Shown piece after piece: positions 1 through 9,327 of a DNA stretch of 64,000 nt. Each line of letters starts with the position of its first letter. Positions within the stretch are counted from its first letter, which is position 1. The stretch is from CAWDXG01 sp963822115 (GTDB taxonomy: Bacteria; Myxococcota_A; Polyangia; Polyangiales; Polyangiaceae). A program made the translations under genes and the position numbers. The DNA lies in NCBI GenBank assembly GCA_963822115.1, contig CAWGGM010000020.1:310001-374000 (forward strand), written 5' to 3'. The notes under the pieces were generated by a model. The model was not told the origin of the DNA. It saw only the letters and a program-made list of their open reading frames with translations, and searched no databases.

Positions 1-1
1 G

Positions 2-1048
2 CGTGGCGAGCTCGCTTTCGGCACGATCGATTCCTTCCTGGTCTGGCAGCTGGCCGGCGGAGCCGCTCGCTCCGCTCCCCACGTTACCGACGTGACGAAC
101 GCGTCCCGCACCCTGCTCATGGACCTCCGCAAGCGCGAGTGGCATCCGGGCATGTGCGAGCTGCTCGGAGTGCCGCGGGGGATCCTGCCGCGCATCGTGC
201 CTTCGGCCGGAACGATCGCCCACACGCAGGGCCTGGCCGAGCTGCCCGACGGTATCCCTATCGCGGGCATGGCTGGCGACCAGCACGCCGCGCTGTTCGG
301 GCAGGCATGCTTCGGCGAGGGCGAGGGCAAGTGCACCTATGGGACCGGAGCCTTCGTGCTGGTCAACACGGGCAACCAACCCGTGCCGAGTCGCTTCGGC
401 CTTCTGTCCACTCTCGGCTGGCAGATCGGCGACGAGGTGGTCTACGCGCTGGAAGGCAGCTGCTTCATTGCGGGCGCGGCCGTTCAATGGCTGCGCGACG
501 GGCTCGGTCTGGTGGGCTCTGCGGCCGAGATCGAGGCTCTGGCTCGCCAGGTCCCGTCCAGCGACGGAGTGGTGTTTGTCCCGGCTCTGGTGGGCCTGGG
601 CGCGCCGTACTGGGATCCGGATGCGCGCGGACTCATCTCCGGCCTGACCCGCGGCACGACCTCCGCGCACCTCGCGCGCGCGACGCTCGAGGCGATCGCT
701 TTCCAGGTCAATGATCTGCTCCAGGCAATGAGTGACGACCTCGGTCAGCCAATCGCCCGCATGCGGGTTGACGGGGGGGCTGCCGCGAACGATCTTCTGA
801 TGGAGTTCCAGAGCGACATTTCCCGGGTCACGGTCGAGCGCCCCAGCGAGCTGGAGTCGACCGCACGTGGTGCGGCAATGTTGGCGGGAGTCGGCGCCGG
901 CCTCTTCAAGAGCGGCGGCGAAGCCGCGCAGATGATCAAGATCGACAAGAGTTTCGGTGTCCGGATGAGCGACGACGATCGGACCGCCCATGTGGAGCGT
1001 TGGCATAACGCAGTGCGTCGTGCTCGCGGAGAAGCGGTCCGGGGCTGA
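2..1048 (+). CDS. glpK: Glycerol kinase, C-terminal part (5' end outside window)
   Basis: The reading frame is open from the first bases, so the start lies upstream. About 348 residues are visible out of the usual ~500. The segment carries FGGY-kinase signatures: GELAFGTIDSFLVWQL, HVTDVTNASRTLL, AGDQHAALFGQ and TYGTGAFVLVNTG, followed by the C-terminal sugar-kinase lobe with DGGAAANDLLMEFQSD. Glycerol kinase phosphorylates glycerol to glycerol 3-phosphate in the cytoplasm using ATP. The internal GTG at 92 is not the true start, because conserved sequence continues upstream of it. The neighbours downstream are not glycerol genes. Identification is secure from the family motifs. Confidence 0.95.
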   Translation, partial: RGELAFGTIDSFLVWQLAGGAARSAPHVTDVTNASRTLLMDLRKREWHPGMCELLGVPRGILPRIVPSAGTIAHTQGLAELPDGIPIAGMAGDQHAALFGQACFGEGEGKCTYGTGAFVLVNTGNQPVPSRFGLLSTLGWQIGDEVVYALEGSCFIAGAAVQWLRDGLGLVGSAAEIEALARQVPSSDGVVFVPALVGLGAPYWDPDARGLISGLTRGTTSAHLARATLEAIAFQVNDLLQAMSDDLGQPIARMRVDGGAAANDLLMEFQSDISRVTVERPSELESTARGAAMLAGVGAGLFKSGGEAAQMIKIDKSFGVRMSDDDRTAHVERWHNAVRRARGEAVRG

Positions 1049-1094
1049 CACCGTGCCCCGGCGGACCAACCCTTACTTGTAGAGGTACGAGAAC

Positions 1095-1919
1095 ATGGCT
1101 GATGCGGACAAGGGCGGTTCCGGAAGCAAGCAGGCGATGCGGGAAGTTCCCGTCGACTGGGAAGCGCTCGAGGACGCCTTCGAGAACAACGCTCCCGAGG
1201 TGCACAGCTACCTGCACCTGGGCACCGGTGAAGTGCTGCGCGTGGTCGACGGAATCGCCGATCCCGAAATGCATGCACGCATCGCTTCGGATCCCAACTA
1301 CATGCGTATCGATCCGGTCAGCTCGCGGGAGCAGTACCGTTGGATGGAGCGCTTCATCCCGATGGTCGAGGACGAGGAGCTGCAACGTCGGCTCACCCAC
1401 GCCATCGACGGCAAGGGCGCATTCCGTCGTTTCAAGGATGTGCTGATGTCCTACGGGCCCGAGCGCGAGCGCTGGTTCGCGTTCCGCAGCGAGCGCCTGC
1501 GCGTTTTCATGGAAGCGTGGCTCGACGCACACGCGCTGGTGCCCGTGCCGCGACCGGTCTGGCCGGTCGAGGCGCCGCCGGCAGGCGTGGAGGCCGCGCA
1601 GCCCATTTCGCAGGAAGCACTTGCCGGGCGCCGTGGTCGCAGCGCGGAGACACTGCGCAAGCAGCTGGCGGAGCTGGCCGAGACGCTGGGTGCGCGCGAC
1701 CTGGAGAAGGTCACGGCGTTCGCCGAGTTCGTCAAGGCGCGCCGGGCTGCCCGGAGCTACACACACCGCCACGACGGCGGCGCGGAATCGAGTGGCGATC
1801 GCGAGTCGCGCGAGCTGTCGAAAGAAGCGGCGCAAGCCACGGCCGAGGAGTCGAGCGACAAGTCCGGAGAAGAAGAGCCGAGTCCCTCCTCCCGCAAACG
1901 GACGGCATCCTCCCGTTGA
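1095..1919 (+). CDS. UPF0158 family protein
   Basis: A soluble 274-aa protein. Residues ~20-150 match the UPF0158 family (WEALEDAFENNAPEVHSYL, then a stretch ending GRGAF-like GKGAFRRFKDVL and the aromatic pair RWFAF). The family has no established biochemical function. The C-terminal ~120 residues are charged and low complexity (Arg/Ala/Glu/Ser), probably disordered and lineage-specific. The ATG lies 46 bp after glpK. The stop codon overlaps the TTG start of the next gene (TTGA), which implies translational coupling. Confidence 0.8.
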   Translation: MADADKGGSGSKQAMREVPVDWEALEDAFENNAPEVHSYLHLGTGEVLRVVDGIADPEMHARIASDPNYMRIDPVSSREQYRWMERFIPMVEDEELQRRLTHAIDGKGAFRRFKDVLMSYGPERERWFAFRSERLRVFMEAWLDAHALVPVPRPVWPVEAPPAGVEAAQPISQEALAGRRGRSAETLRKQLAELAETLGARDLEKVTAFAEFVKARRAARSYTHRHDGGAESSGDRESRELSKEAAQATAEESSDKSGEEEPSPSSRKRTASSR

Positions 1920-2611
1920 TCCGCCGCGCGCTGGCTCCGTTCGCAATCGCGCTGGGGCTGCTCTTGGGCTGGGCTCCGCGCGCGTCGGGGGCGGAGCCGA
2001 TTGTTGTCGACCGCGTCGTCGTGCGTTTCACGGCGCCGGAAACAGGAGGCGTGCGCTCGCCGCGCTTCATCTTCCAGCGCGAGCTCGCATTCGAAGCGCG
2101 GCTCGAGGCATTGGCGGATCCGGATCGCATACCGGGGGACAAGCGCCCGTACCGCGACAGGCACGTCCGCGCCGCGCTGGAGCGGCACATCACCGAGACG
2201 CTGCTGGCGGCGCAGCATATCGATCCCGAGCCCACCGACAGCGAAATGACCCGCCAGACGCGCGCGGCGCGCCTGATGCTGCTCGAGCGCATCGGCGGCG
2301 AGAAAGCCCTCGAGCAAGCGGCGCGGGCCGAGGGCATCGAGAACCGCGAGGTACTGGGCATGCTACGCCGCCGCGCCCGCGCCAGCATCTATCTCGATCG
2401 CATGGTGACCCCGATGCTGAGCCCGAGCGAAGCGGAGCTCCGCAACATCCAGCGCACCGTCAAGACGCCGTTCCGGAACAAGCCGTTCAGCGAAGTGGCA
2501 ACAGCGCTCAGGCGCTGGTACGTCAGTCGACGCCTCGCGGCCGCGCTGGCTTCGTACTACCAGAACGCGCGCTCCCGCGTGGACGTCACCATCATCGGTC
2601 CCGGGCAGTAG
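1916..2611 (+). CDS. Secreted SurA-N-like protein without a PPIase domain
   Basis: A 231-aa protein read from TTG 1916, overlapping the stop of the UPF0158 gene. Residues 1-24 form a signal peptide (hydrophobic core FAIALGLLLGWA, then ASGAEP). The rest is largely helical and charged. It has the look of the N-terminal chaperone domain of SurA/PpiC-type periplasmic proteins (HITETLLAAQHIDPEPT, then a YLDRMVTPMLSPSEAELR stretch). No parvulin domain is visible, so a peptidyl-prolyl isomerase activity is not supported. A periplasmic helper role is inferred only. A long frame extends upstream of 1916 but overlaps the preceding gene and is not coding. Confidence 0.65.
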   Translation: MIRRALAPFAIALGLLLGWAPRASGAEPIVVDRVVVRFTAPETGGVRSPRFIFQRELAFEARLEALADPDRIPGDKRPYRDRHVRAALERHITETLLAAQHIDPEPTDSEMTRQTRAARLMLLERIGGEKALEQAARAEGIENREVLGMLRRRARASIYLDRMVTPMLSPSEAELRNIQRTVKTPFRNKPFSEVATALRRWYVSRRLAAALASYYQNARSRVDVTIIGPGQ

Positions 2612-2616
2612 CCCGG
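2601..2616. terminator. GC hairpin spanning the stop codon between convergent genes
   Basis: CCGGGC-AGTA-GCCCGG forms a perfect 6-bp stem that contains the TAG of the SurA-like gene. It sits between convergent genes. There is no T-run, so it is at best a weak or bidirectional transcription stop. Confidence 0.3.
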
Positions 2617-2620
2617 AGCT

Positions 2621-3061
2621 TCAGGATCGCGCCGAGGGCACCGCGCGGCGCTCGGCGAACACGAAGAAGCGCTGCATCGGGAAGTTGTAGAGCACGCTGA
2701 CCAGAGCGGCGACGACGACGCGGGCGGCGATGTACTGCATGCCGAGCACGCTGGTCAGAAGCCACTCTCCCGAAGCATTGAGGCCCAGGCTGGTGGCGGA
2801 GACCACGCCGTAGCGGGCGGCCTGGCCTGCGGGCGGCGAGTGCCGGGCCTCGAAAGTCCAGTATCGGCCGAGCGTGAAGTTGGTGATGGCTCCGGTGCCC
2901 GCGCCGAGCACCGTGCCGAGCACCGGCGAGAGCCCGAGCAGGCTCACCGCCACGATCATCACGGCGAAGTCCACGCCGGTCGCGACCACCGCGGCCACCT
3001 GGTGGCGACCCAGGAGCACGAGCGGGTGGCGCTGTGGCGTCGGGCTGCGCGGACGGGACAT
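2621..3061 (-). CDS. GtrA-like membrane protein
   Basis: A 146-aa protein with four predicted membrane helices. It carries the GtrA/DPMS signatures: an early helix VVATGVDFAVMIVAVSLLG, then ITNFTLGRYWTF, and YNFPMQRFFVF near the C terminus. GtrA-family proteins sit in the inner membrane and are usually linked to transfer of polyprenyl-linked sugars for surface polysaccharide modification. No glycosyltransferase partner is adjacent here, so the substrate is unknown. The ATG at 3061 gives a short basic N terminus, typical for the family. Confidence 0.85.
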   Translation of the reverse strand: MSRPRSPTPQRHPLVLLGRHQVAAVVATGVDFAVMIVAVSLLGLSPVLGTVLGAGTGAITNFTLGRYWTFEARHSPPAGQAARYGVVSATSLGLNASGEWLLTSVLGMQYIAARVVVAALVSVLYNFPMQRFFVFAERRAVPSARS

Positions 3062-3199
3062 GGATGGTCTCGCCGTGATGTAGGGATGGTCCCGCCCTCA
3101 CGCAAGCTGGAAACAGCCGATTATGTGACAGAATGCCACAATTGTGTGGCATTCTGCTACGCCTGGCTGCCGCGGGCGGCTCGTCGCGGGTGGATCGCT

Positions 3200-4618
<1,419 letters not shown>

Positions 4619-4632
4619 GACTTCTGATTCCC

Positions 4633-6273
4633 TCAGGTGCGCTTGTAGTCGAACACGGGGCGTTCGGGGCTGCCGTACATGGTGAGTGCGCCGCGCTCGC
4701 CGACGGCGTTGGGGCGCTGGAAGATCCAGTTCTGCCAGGCCGACAGCCGCCCGAAGATTTTCGTTTCCATGGTCTCGGGACCGGCGAAGCGCAGGCTCGC
4801 CTCCATGCCGGTGAGCGCGTCGGGCGAGAACGCCGCGCGCTCCTCGATGGCGATGCGCACCTCGTCGTCCCAGTCGATGTCGTCCGGAGCGAAGGTGACC
4901 AGGCCTTCGTCGAGCGCTTCGCGCGTCGGGATCACGCCCTCGCGGCCCTTGAGCTCCTCGGCGTGCTCGGGGTGGGCGAGGAAGCGCGTCTGCAGCCGCG
5001 TCAGGCCGTTGGACATCGGCAGTGGTCCGAAATTCATCGGTGACAGCGCGATAGCCGGGCCGCCCTCCTCGAGGTCGAGCATCCACGAGCGGTCCGCTGC
5101 GATGGCCAGCTCGAACAGCGAGCCTGCAAAGCAGGAGCCGGGCTCGATGATGGCGAAGACCGTGCGCGCCGACAAATCCAGTCGCTTGAGCACGCGCTTC
5201 ATCTCGAGCACGACTTCCTTCGCGAACCAGTCGTGCTTCGCCGCGTCGAGCAGGGCGCGATCGCTGACCAGCACCTTGTCCGCGTCGCCCTCGGTCTTGA
5301 CTACGATGAGGCCGATTTCCAGCTGGTTGAAGCGCAGGTCGAGCAGCGCGTCGTCCAGCTCGCGGAAGGCGCGCAGCGCCCACAGCTCGGCGCCGGCCTT
5401 GCGCATGGCATCGGCCGTGCTGGGCTGCGCTTCGCTCGGGGCGCGCATGGTGAGCGTCGCGACGCGCTTGTCCGGATCGACAGCGAGCGTGACGTACTTG
5501 TACGTCGTCGTGTTGCCTTCGCGCTTCGACTCGAGCGGCGGGAGCTTCACGCCGGGGCCGCTGCGGTCCTTCCCACGCTCGGCGGCGAGCTTGTCGGCCG
5601 CGGCCTTGACGCCGTCCGCGAAGCGGCTGCGCGGCACGGTCTCGTCGATCAGGCCCCACTCGACGGCGCGCTTGCCGCGGACGCCCTCGGCAACGGTGGA
5701 GAAGGCGTCTGCAAGATCGCGGCGCACCTTGCGCTTGTCGACCAGGCGCGTGAGACCGCCCGTGCCGGGCAGCACGGCAAGCAGCGGCACCTCCGGCAGG
5801 CTCACGGCGGAGTTGCCGTCGTCCTGGAGCACGATGTGGTCACAGGCCATGGCCAGCTCGTAGCCGCCGCCCGATGCCGTGCCGTTCAGCGCGGCGATGG
5901 TGGGCACGCCGCTCTCCTGGCTCATGTCCTCCAGGTACAGCCGCGTCTCGTTCGTGTACTTGCAGAAGTTCACCTTGAACGAGTGCGTCGAGGTGCCGAG
6001 CATGTAGATGTTGGCGCCCGAGCAGAACACCTTGTCGTTGCCGCTGGTGACGACCAGCACCTTCGTCTCCGGGTGCTCGAAGCGGACGCGCTGGATGGCG
6101 TCGGCCAACTCGATGTCCACGCTCAGGTCGTAGCTGTTGAGCTTGAGGACGTAGTCGGGCCGCAGGCCGCCGTTCTCGGGCACGTCCATCGCCAGGCGGG
6201 CGACGGGGCCGTCGAACTCGAGCTTCCAGTGCTTGTAGCGGGAGGGATCGGTCTCGAAACGGATGGGATCCAT
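4633..6273 (-). CDS. boxC: 2,3-epoxybenzoyl-CoA dihydrolase BoxC
   Basis: A 546-aa protein of the crotonase superfamily. BoxC hydrolytically opens the ring of 2,3-epoxybenzoyl-CoA, releasing formate. The N-terminal crotonase-type core has VFCSGANIYMLG (oxyanion region) and LNGTASGGGYELAMACDH. A second, degenerate crotonase-like half includes PGSCFAGSLFELAIAADR. I take ATG 6273 (MDPIRFETDPSRYKHW) because BoxC homologues begin near this motif. An in-frame start at 6309 would add 12 residues and run into the promoter region. It is transcribed divergently from boxR. Confidence 0.93.
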   Translation of the reverse strand: MDPIRFETDPSRYKHWKLEFDGPVARLAMDVPENGGLRPDYVLKLNSYDLSVDIELADAIQRVRFEHPETKVLVVTSGNDKVFCSGANIYMLGTSTHSFKVNFCKYTNETRLYLEDMSQESGVPTIAALNGTASGGGYELAMACDHIVLQDDGNSAVSLPEVPLLAVLPGTGGLTRLVDKRKVRRDLADAFSTVAEGVRGKRAVEWGLIDETVPRSRFADGVKAAADKLAAERGKDRSGPGVKLPPLESKREGNTTTYKYVTLAVDPDKRVATLTMRAPSEAQPSTADAMRKAGAELWALRAFRELDDALLDLRFNQLEIGLIVVKTEGDADKVLVSDRALLDAAKHDWFAKEVVLEMKRVLKRLDLSARTVFAIIEPGSCFAGSLFELAIAADRSWMLDLEEGGPAIALSPMNFGPLPMSNGLTRLQTRFLAHPEHAEELKGREGVIPTREALDEGLVTFAPDDIDWDDEVRIAIEERAAFSPDALTGMEASLRFAGPETMETKIFGRLSAWQNWIFQRPNAVGERGALTMYGSPERPVFDYKRT

Positions 6274-6310
6274 GCCGGGCACCCTAACCTCGAACCTGAC
6301 GCCTATCAAG

Positions 6311-6351
6311 CACTATGTTGCAGTTGACTATTGTCTAACGTGAAATATAGT
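6311..6351 (+). promoter_or_regulatory. boxR promoter with imperfect palindrome in the boxC-boxR divergent region
   Basis: TTGACT (6324-6329), a 16-bp spacer and TATAGT (6346-6351) each match the sigma-70 consensus at 5 of 6 positions. Overlapping the -35 box is GACTATTGTC (6326-6335), an imperfect palindrome. ACTAT occurs at 6312 and 6327, and its complement ATAGT at 6347. These are candidates for a BoxR operator controlling both directions; BoxR is known to respond to benzoyl-CoA. The predicted transcript would start only a few bases before the boxR ATG at 6361. The boxR mRNA may thus be leaderless or nearly so. Confidence 0.55.
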
Positions 6352-6360
6352 TCTTGACCG

Positions 6361-7125
6361 ATGATAAACCGGGTCGCCGAGCCACGCCATCCCGCGCTTT
6401 CCGCGCTGGGCCGGGCTGTGCGTGCGCGGCGGACCGAGCGAGAGCTGACGCTGCATGCGCTGAGCGATCGCGCGGGGGTCAGCGAGCGCTTCCTGGTCCA
6501 GCTCGAGGCAGGGCAGGGGAACATCTCGGTGGCGCGGCTGTGCGACGTGGCCGCCGCGCTCGGCACATCCGCTTCGGAGCTGCTCAGGGACGCCGAGTCG
6601 CCGCGGCGCCCCGGTGTGATCGCGCTTCTGGGACTGCGCGGCGCTGGCAAGAGCACGATCGGGCCCGAGCTGGCGCAGGGGCTTGGCGTGGAGTTCATCG
6701 AGCTCGACCAGCTCGTAGAGCGCGCGGCGGGGATGAGCCTGGGCGAAGTGTTCGAGCTGCAGGGCGAGGCGTTCTACCGCAAGCTCGAGCGGGACACGCT
6801 CAAGCGCGTGCTCGGCGATGGGCAGGACGCGGTGGTCGCGACGGGGGGCAGCATCGTGAGCGACCCCGACACGTTCGAGCTGCTCAGGCGCAGCGCGACG
6901 ACCGTGTGGTTGAAAGCCCGTCCCGAGGACCACATGGAGCGCGTGCTCGCGCAGGGCGACGAGCGCCCGGTGAGAAACCGCGGCGACGCCATGGCCGAGC
7001 TGCGTGCGCTTCTGCGCCAGCGCGCGCCGCTGTACGCGCAGGCGGAGCACGTCGTGGACACGTCGCTGCTCGGTGTGGAGGCCGCCGTGAAATCGCTGAT
7101 GATGGTGTTGGGGAAGCGCGCCTGA
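6361..7125 (+). CDS. boxR: BoxR-type regulator: HTH domain fused to a shikimate-kinase-like domain
   Basis: A 254-aa protein. Residues ~14-75 are an XRE-type helix-turn-helix (TLHALSDRAGVSERFLVQLE). Residues ~85-250 resemble shikimate kinase, with a P-loop GLRGAGKST and an IELDQLVE acidic motif. This architecture is characteristic of BoxR/BzdR-class repressors, in which the kinase-like domain binds benzoyl-CoA instead of shikimate. Divergence from boxCB supports the assignment. It probably represses the box operon until benzoyl-CoA accumulates. No ribosome-binding site is visible ahead of the ATG, consistent with the promoter position. Confidence 0.9.
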   Translation: MINRVAEPRHPALSALGRAVRARRTERELTLHALSDRAGVSERFLVQLEAGQGNISVARLCDVAAALGTSASELLRDAESPRRPGVIALLGLRGAGKSTIGPELAQGLGVEFIELDQLVERAAGMSLGEVFELQGEAFYRKLERDTLKRVLGDGQDAVVATGGSIVSDPDTFELLRRSATTVWLKARPEDHMERVLAQGDERPVRNRGDAMAELRALLRQRAPLYAQAEHVVDTSLLGVEAAVKSLMMVLGKRA

Positions 7126-7138
7126 CGCCGCCACCGTG

Positions 7139-7504
7139 TCACGTGCGCTGGCGGAGCAGCGTTTCCAGTACAACCAGCGGCCGGTCCGCCTTGTGCGCGA
7201 GCTGCGCCTGGCAGTGCGACGAGCCACGTTCGAGCCAGCGACAGGCATCGGGTCGCCGTTCGTAGATGCCGCATGCGAAACGTCGCGTGAGCGGATCGAT
7301 GCGGAGCGCCGCGCAGTGTCCGTCTTCCATCCGGAGGTAGCGCCGACCGTCGTGGATGAGCGTGAGCTCTTCGGCGAGATCGCCCAGCCGTGCGTGGTCC
7401 ACGCGCCACACCTGGATGTAGCCTGCCGCGTTGGAGAAGCAGCAGGCCGCGCACTGTTGGCAGTCGGGCGGCGCCTGCGAAGCTAGTTGTAGTACTGCGG
7501 ACAC
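7139..7504 (-). CDS. YkgJ-family cysteine-cluster protein
   Basis: A 121-aa protein with the family signature CQQCAACC near residue 16 and further Cys in HCAAL, FACGIYERRPDACRW and SHCQAQ. This pattern defines YkgJ/UPF0153 putative zinc- or iron-binding proteins of unknown function. The GTG start at 7504 overlaps the end of the upstream lipoprotein gene by 22 bp. I see no alternative start between that point and the CxxCxxCC motif. Confidence 0.8.
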   Translation of the reverse strand: MSAVLQLASQAPPDCQQCAACCFSNAAGYIQVWRVDHARLGDLAEELTLIHDGRRYLRMEDGHCAALRIDPLTRRFACGIYERRPDACRWLERGSSHCQAQLAHKADRPLVVLETLLRQRT

Positions 7505-8223
7505 GACTGGTACGCCTGGTAGCAGCTCTGCTGATCCGGAAATAGGTTACCGCAATCCGCTCCCTGACAGGAGCAGCCGCCCACCGGTACGCAGGCTCCT
7601 CCGTCCCAGCGGTAGCCGAACATCAGGTTGCACTTGCCATAGGGCTGGGCGTCCTGCGGAGAGCAGTCCACGGCGCAGGCTCCACCGCTGGGGCAGGCAG
7701 GTCCGGACACACACACGTTCTGTCCGCACACGTTGCAGCACAGCTGTCCCGCCGTGCAGCTGGTGTTGCCGCACGGCAGCGGCGGCGGCGGTGGCCCCGC
7801 GTCGACCTGTGCGCAGTCGACCTGTGGACACATGGCGCCCAGCGGCGCGCACACGCCGCAGTCGGCATTGCAGCAGTATTCGCCGGACGAGCAGGTTGTC
7901 GGACCGCACGGCACGGGCGGGCCCGCGTCGGTGCAGCTGATGGTCGTGCATGGCGTACCCGACCCCTTTGGAACGCAGATGCCGCAGCTCGCATTGCAGC
8001 AGACCTCGTTCTTGTTGCAGGTCGTCGGTCCGCAGGGCTGGCCGCCGCCTCCCGAACCCCCTGTTGCGCCGGTTCCGCCGCTCGCCCCCGAGCCGCCGCT
8101 GCCCGTCGCGCCGGACCCGCCAATGCCGACGAGCTCACCGCCGGAGACATTGCCGCCGCAGCCGGCGAACGCAGCCAGGGACAGACACAGACCGAAAGCG
8201 AGGGCGAACGAAGCGGGGCGCAT
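7483..8223 (-). CDS. Cys-rich repeat lipoprotein
   Basis: A 246-aa protein. MRPASFALAFGLCLSLAAFAGC is a lipoprotein signal peptide, and a Gly/Ser linker follows. Three tandem cysteine-rich modules come next, each built on CG.T.C....CCN..CG.C. The C-terminal domain has a further set of Cys (around GYRWDGGACVPVGGC). The start ATG 8223 is supported by GGAGGAA seven bases upstream. Proteins of this build are common in Polyangia and are presumably outer-membrane anchored and disulphide rich. No function is known. Confidence 0.8.
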   Translation of the reverse strand: MRPASFALAFGLCLSLAAFAGCGGNVSGGELVGIGGSGATGSGGSGASGGTGATGGSGGGGQPCGPTTCNKNEVCCNASCGICVPKGSGTPCTTISCTDAGPPVPCGPTTCSSGEYCCNADCGVCAPLGAMCPQVDCAQVDAGPPPPPLPCGNTSCTAGQLCCNVCGQNVCVSGPACPSGGACAVDCSPQDAQPYGKCNLMFGYRWDGGACVPVGGCSCQGADCGNLFPDQQSCYQAYQSCPQYYN

Positions 8224-8357
8224 GGTTCCTCCGTGGAGCGCGTGGTGCCTGCCTGGAGCAGGAAGCATGCCGCGCGGGCAGGGCGCATTTTCCGCCGCGC
8301 CATGCCCGACGGCTGGCGCACGCTGGCACACTCCGTGACGCGCCCGTCAGGCGCCGC

Positions 8358-9323
8358 CTACCACTTCACGTTGACGGCGGGCGGCTGGATCTCGGCGTGG
8401 ACGTTGGAGATGTCCACGGTCACCGGTACCAGCGCGGAGCCGTGCTTCTGCTTGGCCAGGTCCACTCCCTTGGCCTTGGACAGGTCGACGCTCGGGACGA
8501 CCTGCTCGGCGCGCAGCGCACGCACGACCTCTGGCGGACCGACCACGGTCACGTCCACGCTGTGCGGTTTGGTGACCGCGCTGGGCACGCCCAACACCTC
8601 CACCGGGCGGCGTGCGAACTTGGCTTCACTCACCCGCCGCGCGATCGTGACCGTTACCGTTGCGCTCTGCGGGCCGATGTAGCTGACGCGATTCGGGGGA
8701 GCATCGATGGCGATGCGGCGCCGATAGGTGCCTTCGGTGAGGCCCGACACATCGAACGCCGCCAGCCGGGCGAACTGCATTACCTCCACCAGGCTGACGG
8801 GGCCGCGCACGCTGATGGTCTTGGGCTGGACCTCGGGCTCGCCCTTGACCACGAAGCCCTCGGCTGTCTTGCCGGTGATGGACGCCTGGATCGGGATCTT
8901 GCGTGTGACGACGTCCTGCCACTCGAGGTCGATGCTGGGCGGATCGATGATAGTGATCTCGATGCCGGGCGGCAGCGTGAACATCTTCGGTTCGAAGGTG
9001 ATGCTGTCCTTCTGTCCATCGCGCAGATCGACCTCCACCGGGGCGATACCGGTCTGGATCAGGCTGTCGATGGCGCGCGTCGAGCCGCGCAGCGTGACGT
9101 GGATGCTGGCCGGGATCTGCGTCATCAGCTCGCGCTTGGCGCTCTCGGGAGGCAGTCGCAGTACGACGCCCACCGGAACGGTGCGTTGCTGCTGGTCTTC
9201 CTGCCCGTGCAGATAGGCGAACAGACCCAGGGCAAACGCCAGGCTGATGGCCTTGAGCCCCACGTTCTCGGTGAAGGCTTCGCGCAGCCACCCGAGGACG
9301 CTGGTGCCGAAGTGCTCGAACAC
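8358..9323 (-). CDS. cdaR: CdaR-like YbbR-domain protein
   Basis: A 321-aa protein with one N-terminal membrane helix (LKAISLAFALGLFAYLHG) and an extracytoplasmic part containing repeated YbbR domains (for example PVGVVLRLP, IPIQASITGKTAEGFVVKG). YbbR/CdaR proteins bind and modulate the membrane diadenylate cyclase CdaA. The GTG start at 9323 lies four bases after the cdaA stop, in a folP-cdaA-cdaR operon. The glmM gene that often follows in other phyla is absent; an unrelated lipoprotein gene comes next. Confidence 0.9.
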   Translation of the reverse strand: MFEHFGTSVLGWLREAFTENVGLKAISLAFALGLFAYLHGQEDQQQRTVPVGVVLRLPPESAKRELMTQIPASIHVTLRGSTRAIDSLIQTGIAPVEVDLRDGQKDSITFEPKMFTLPPGIEITIIDPPSIDLEWQDVVTRKIPIQASITGKTAEGFVVKGEPEVQPKTISVRGPVSLVEVMQFARLAAFDVSGLTEGTYRRRIAIDAPPNRVSYIGPQSATVTVTIARRVSEAKFARRPVEVLGVPSAVTKPHSVDVTVVGPPEVVRALRAEQVVPSVDLSKAKGVDLAKQKHGSALVPVTVDISNVHAEIQPPAVNVKW

Positions 9324-9327
9324 CGGG

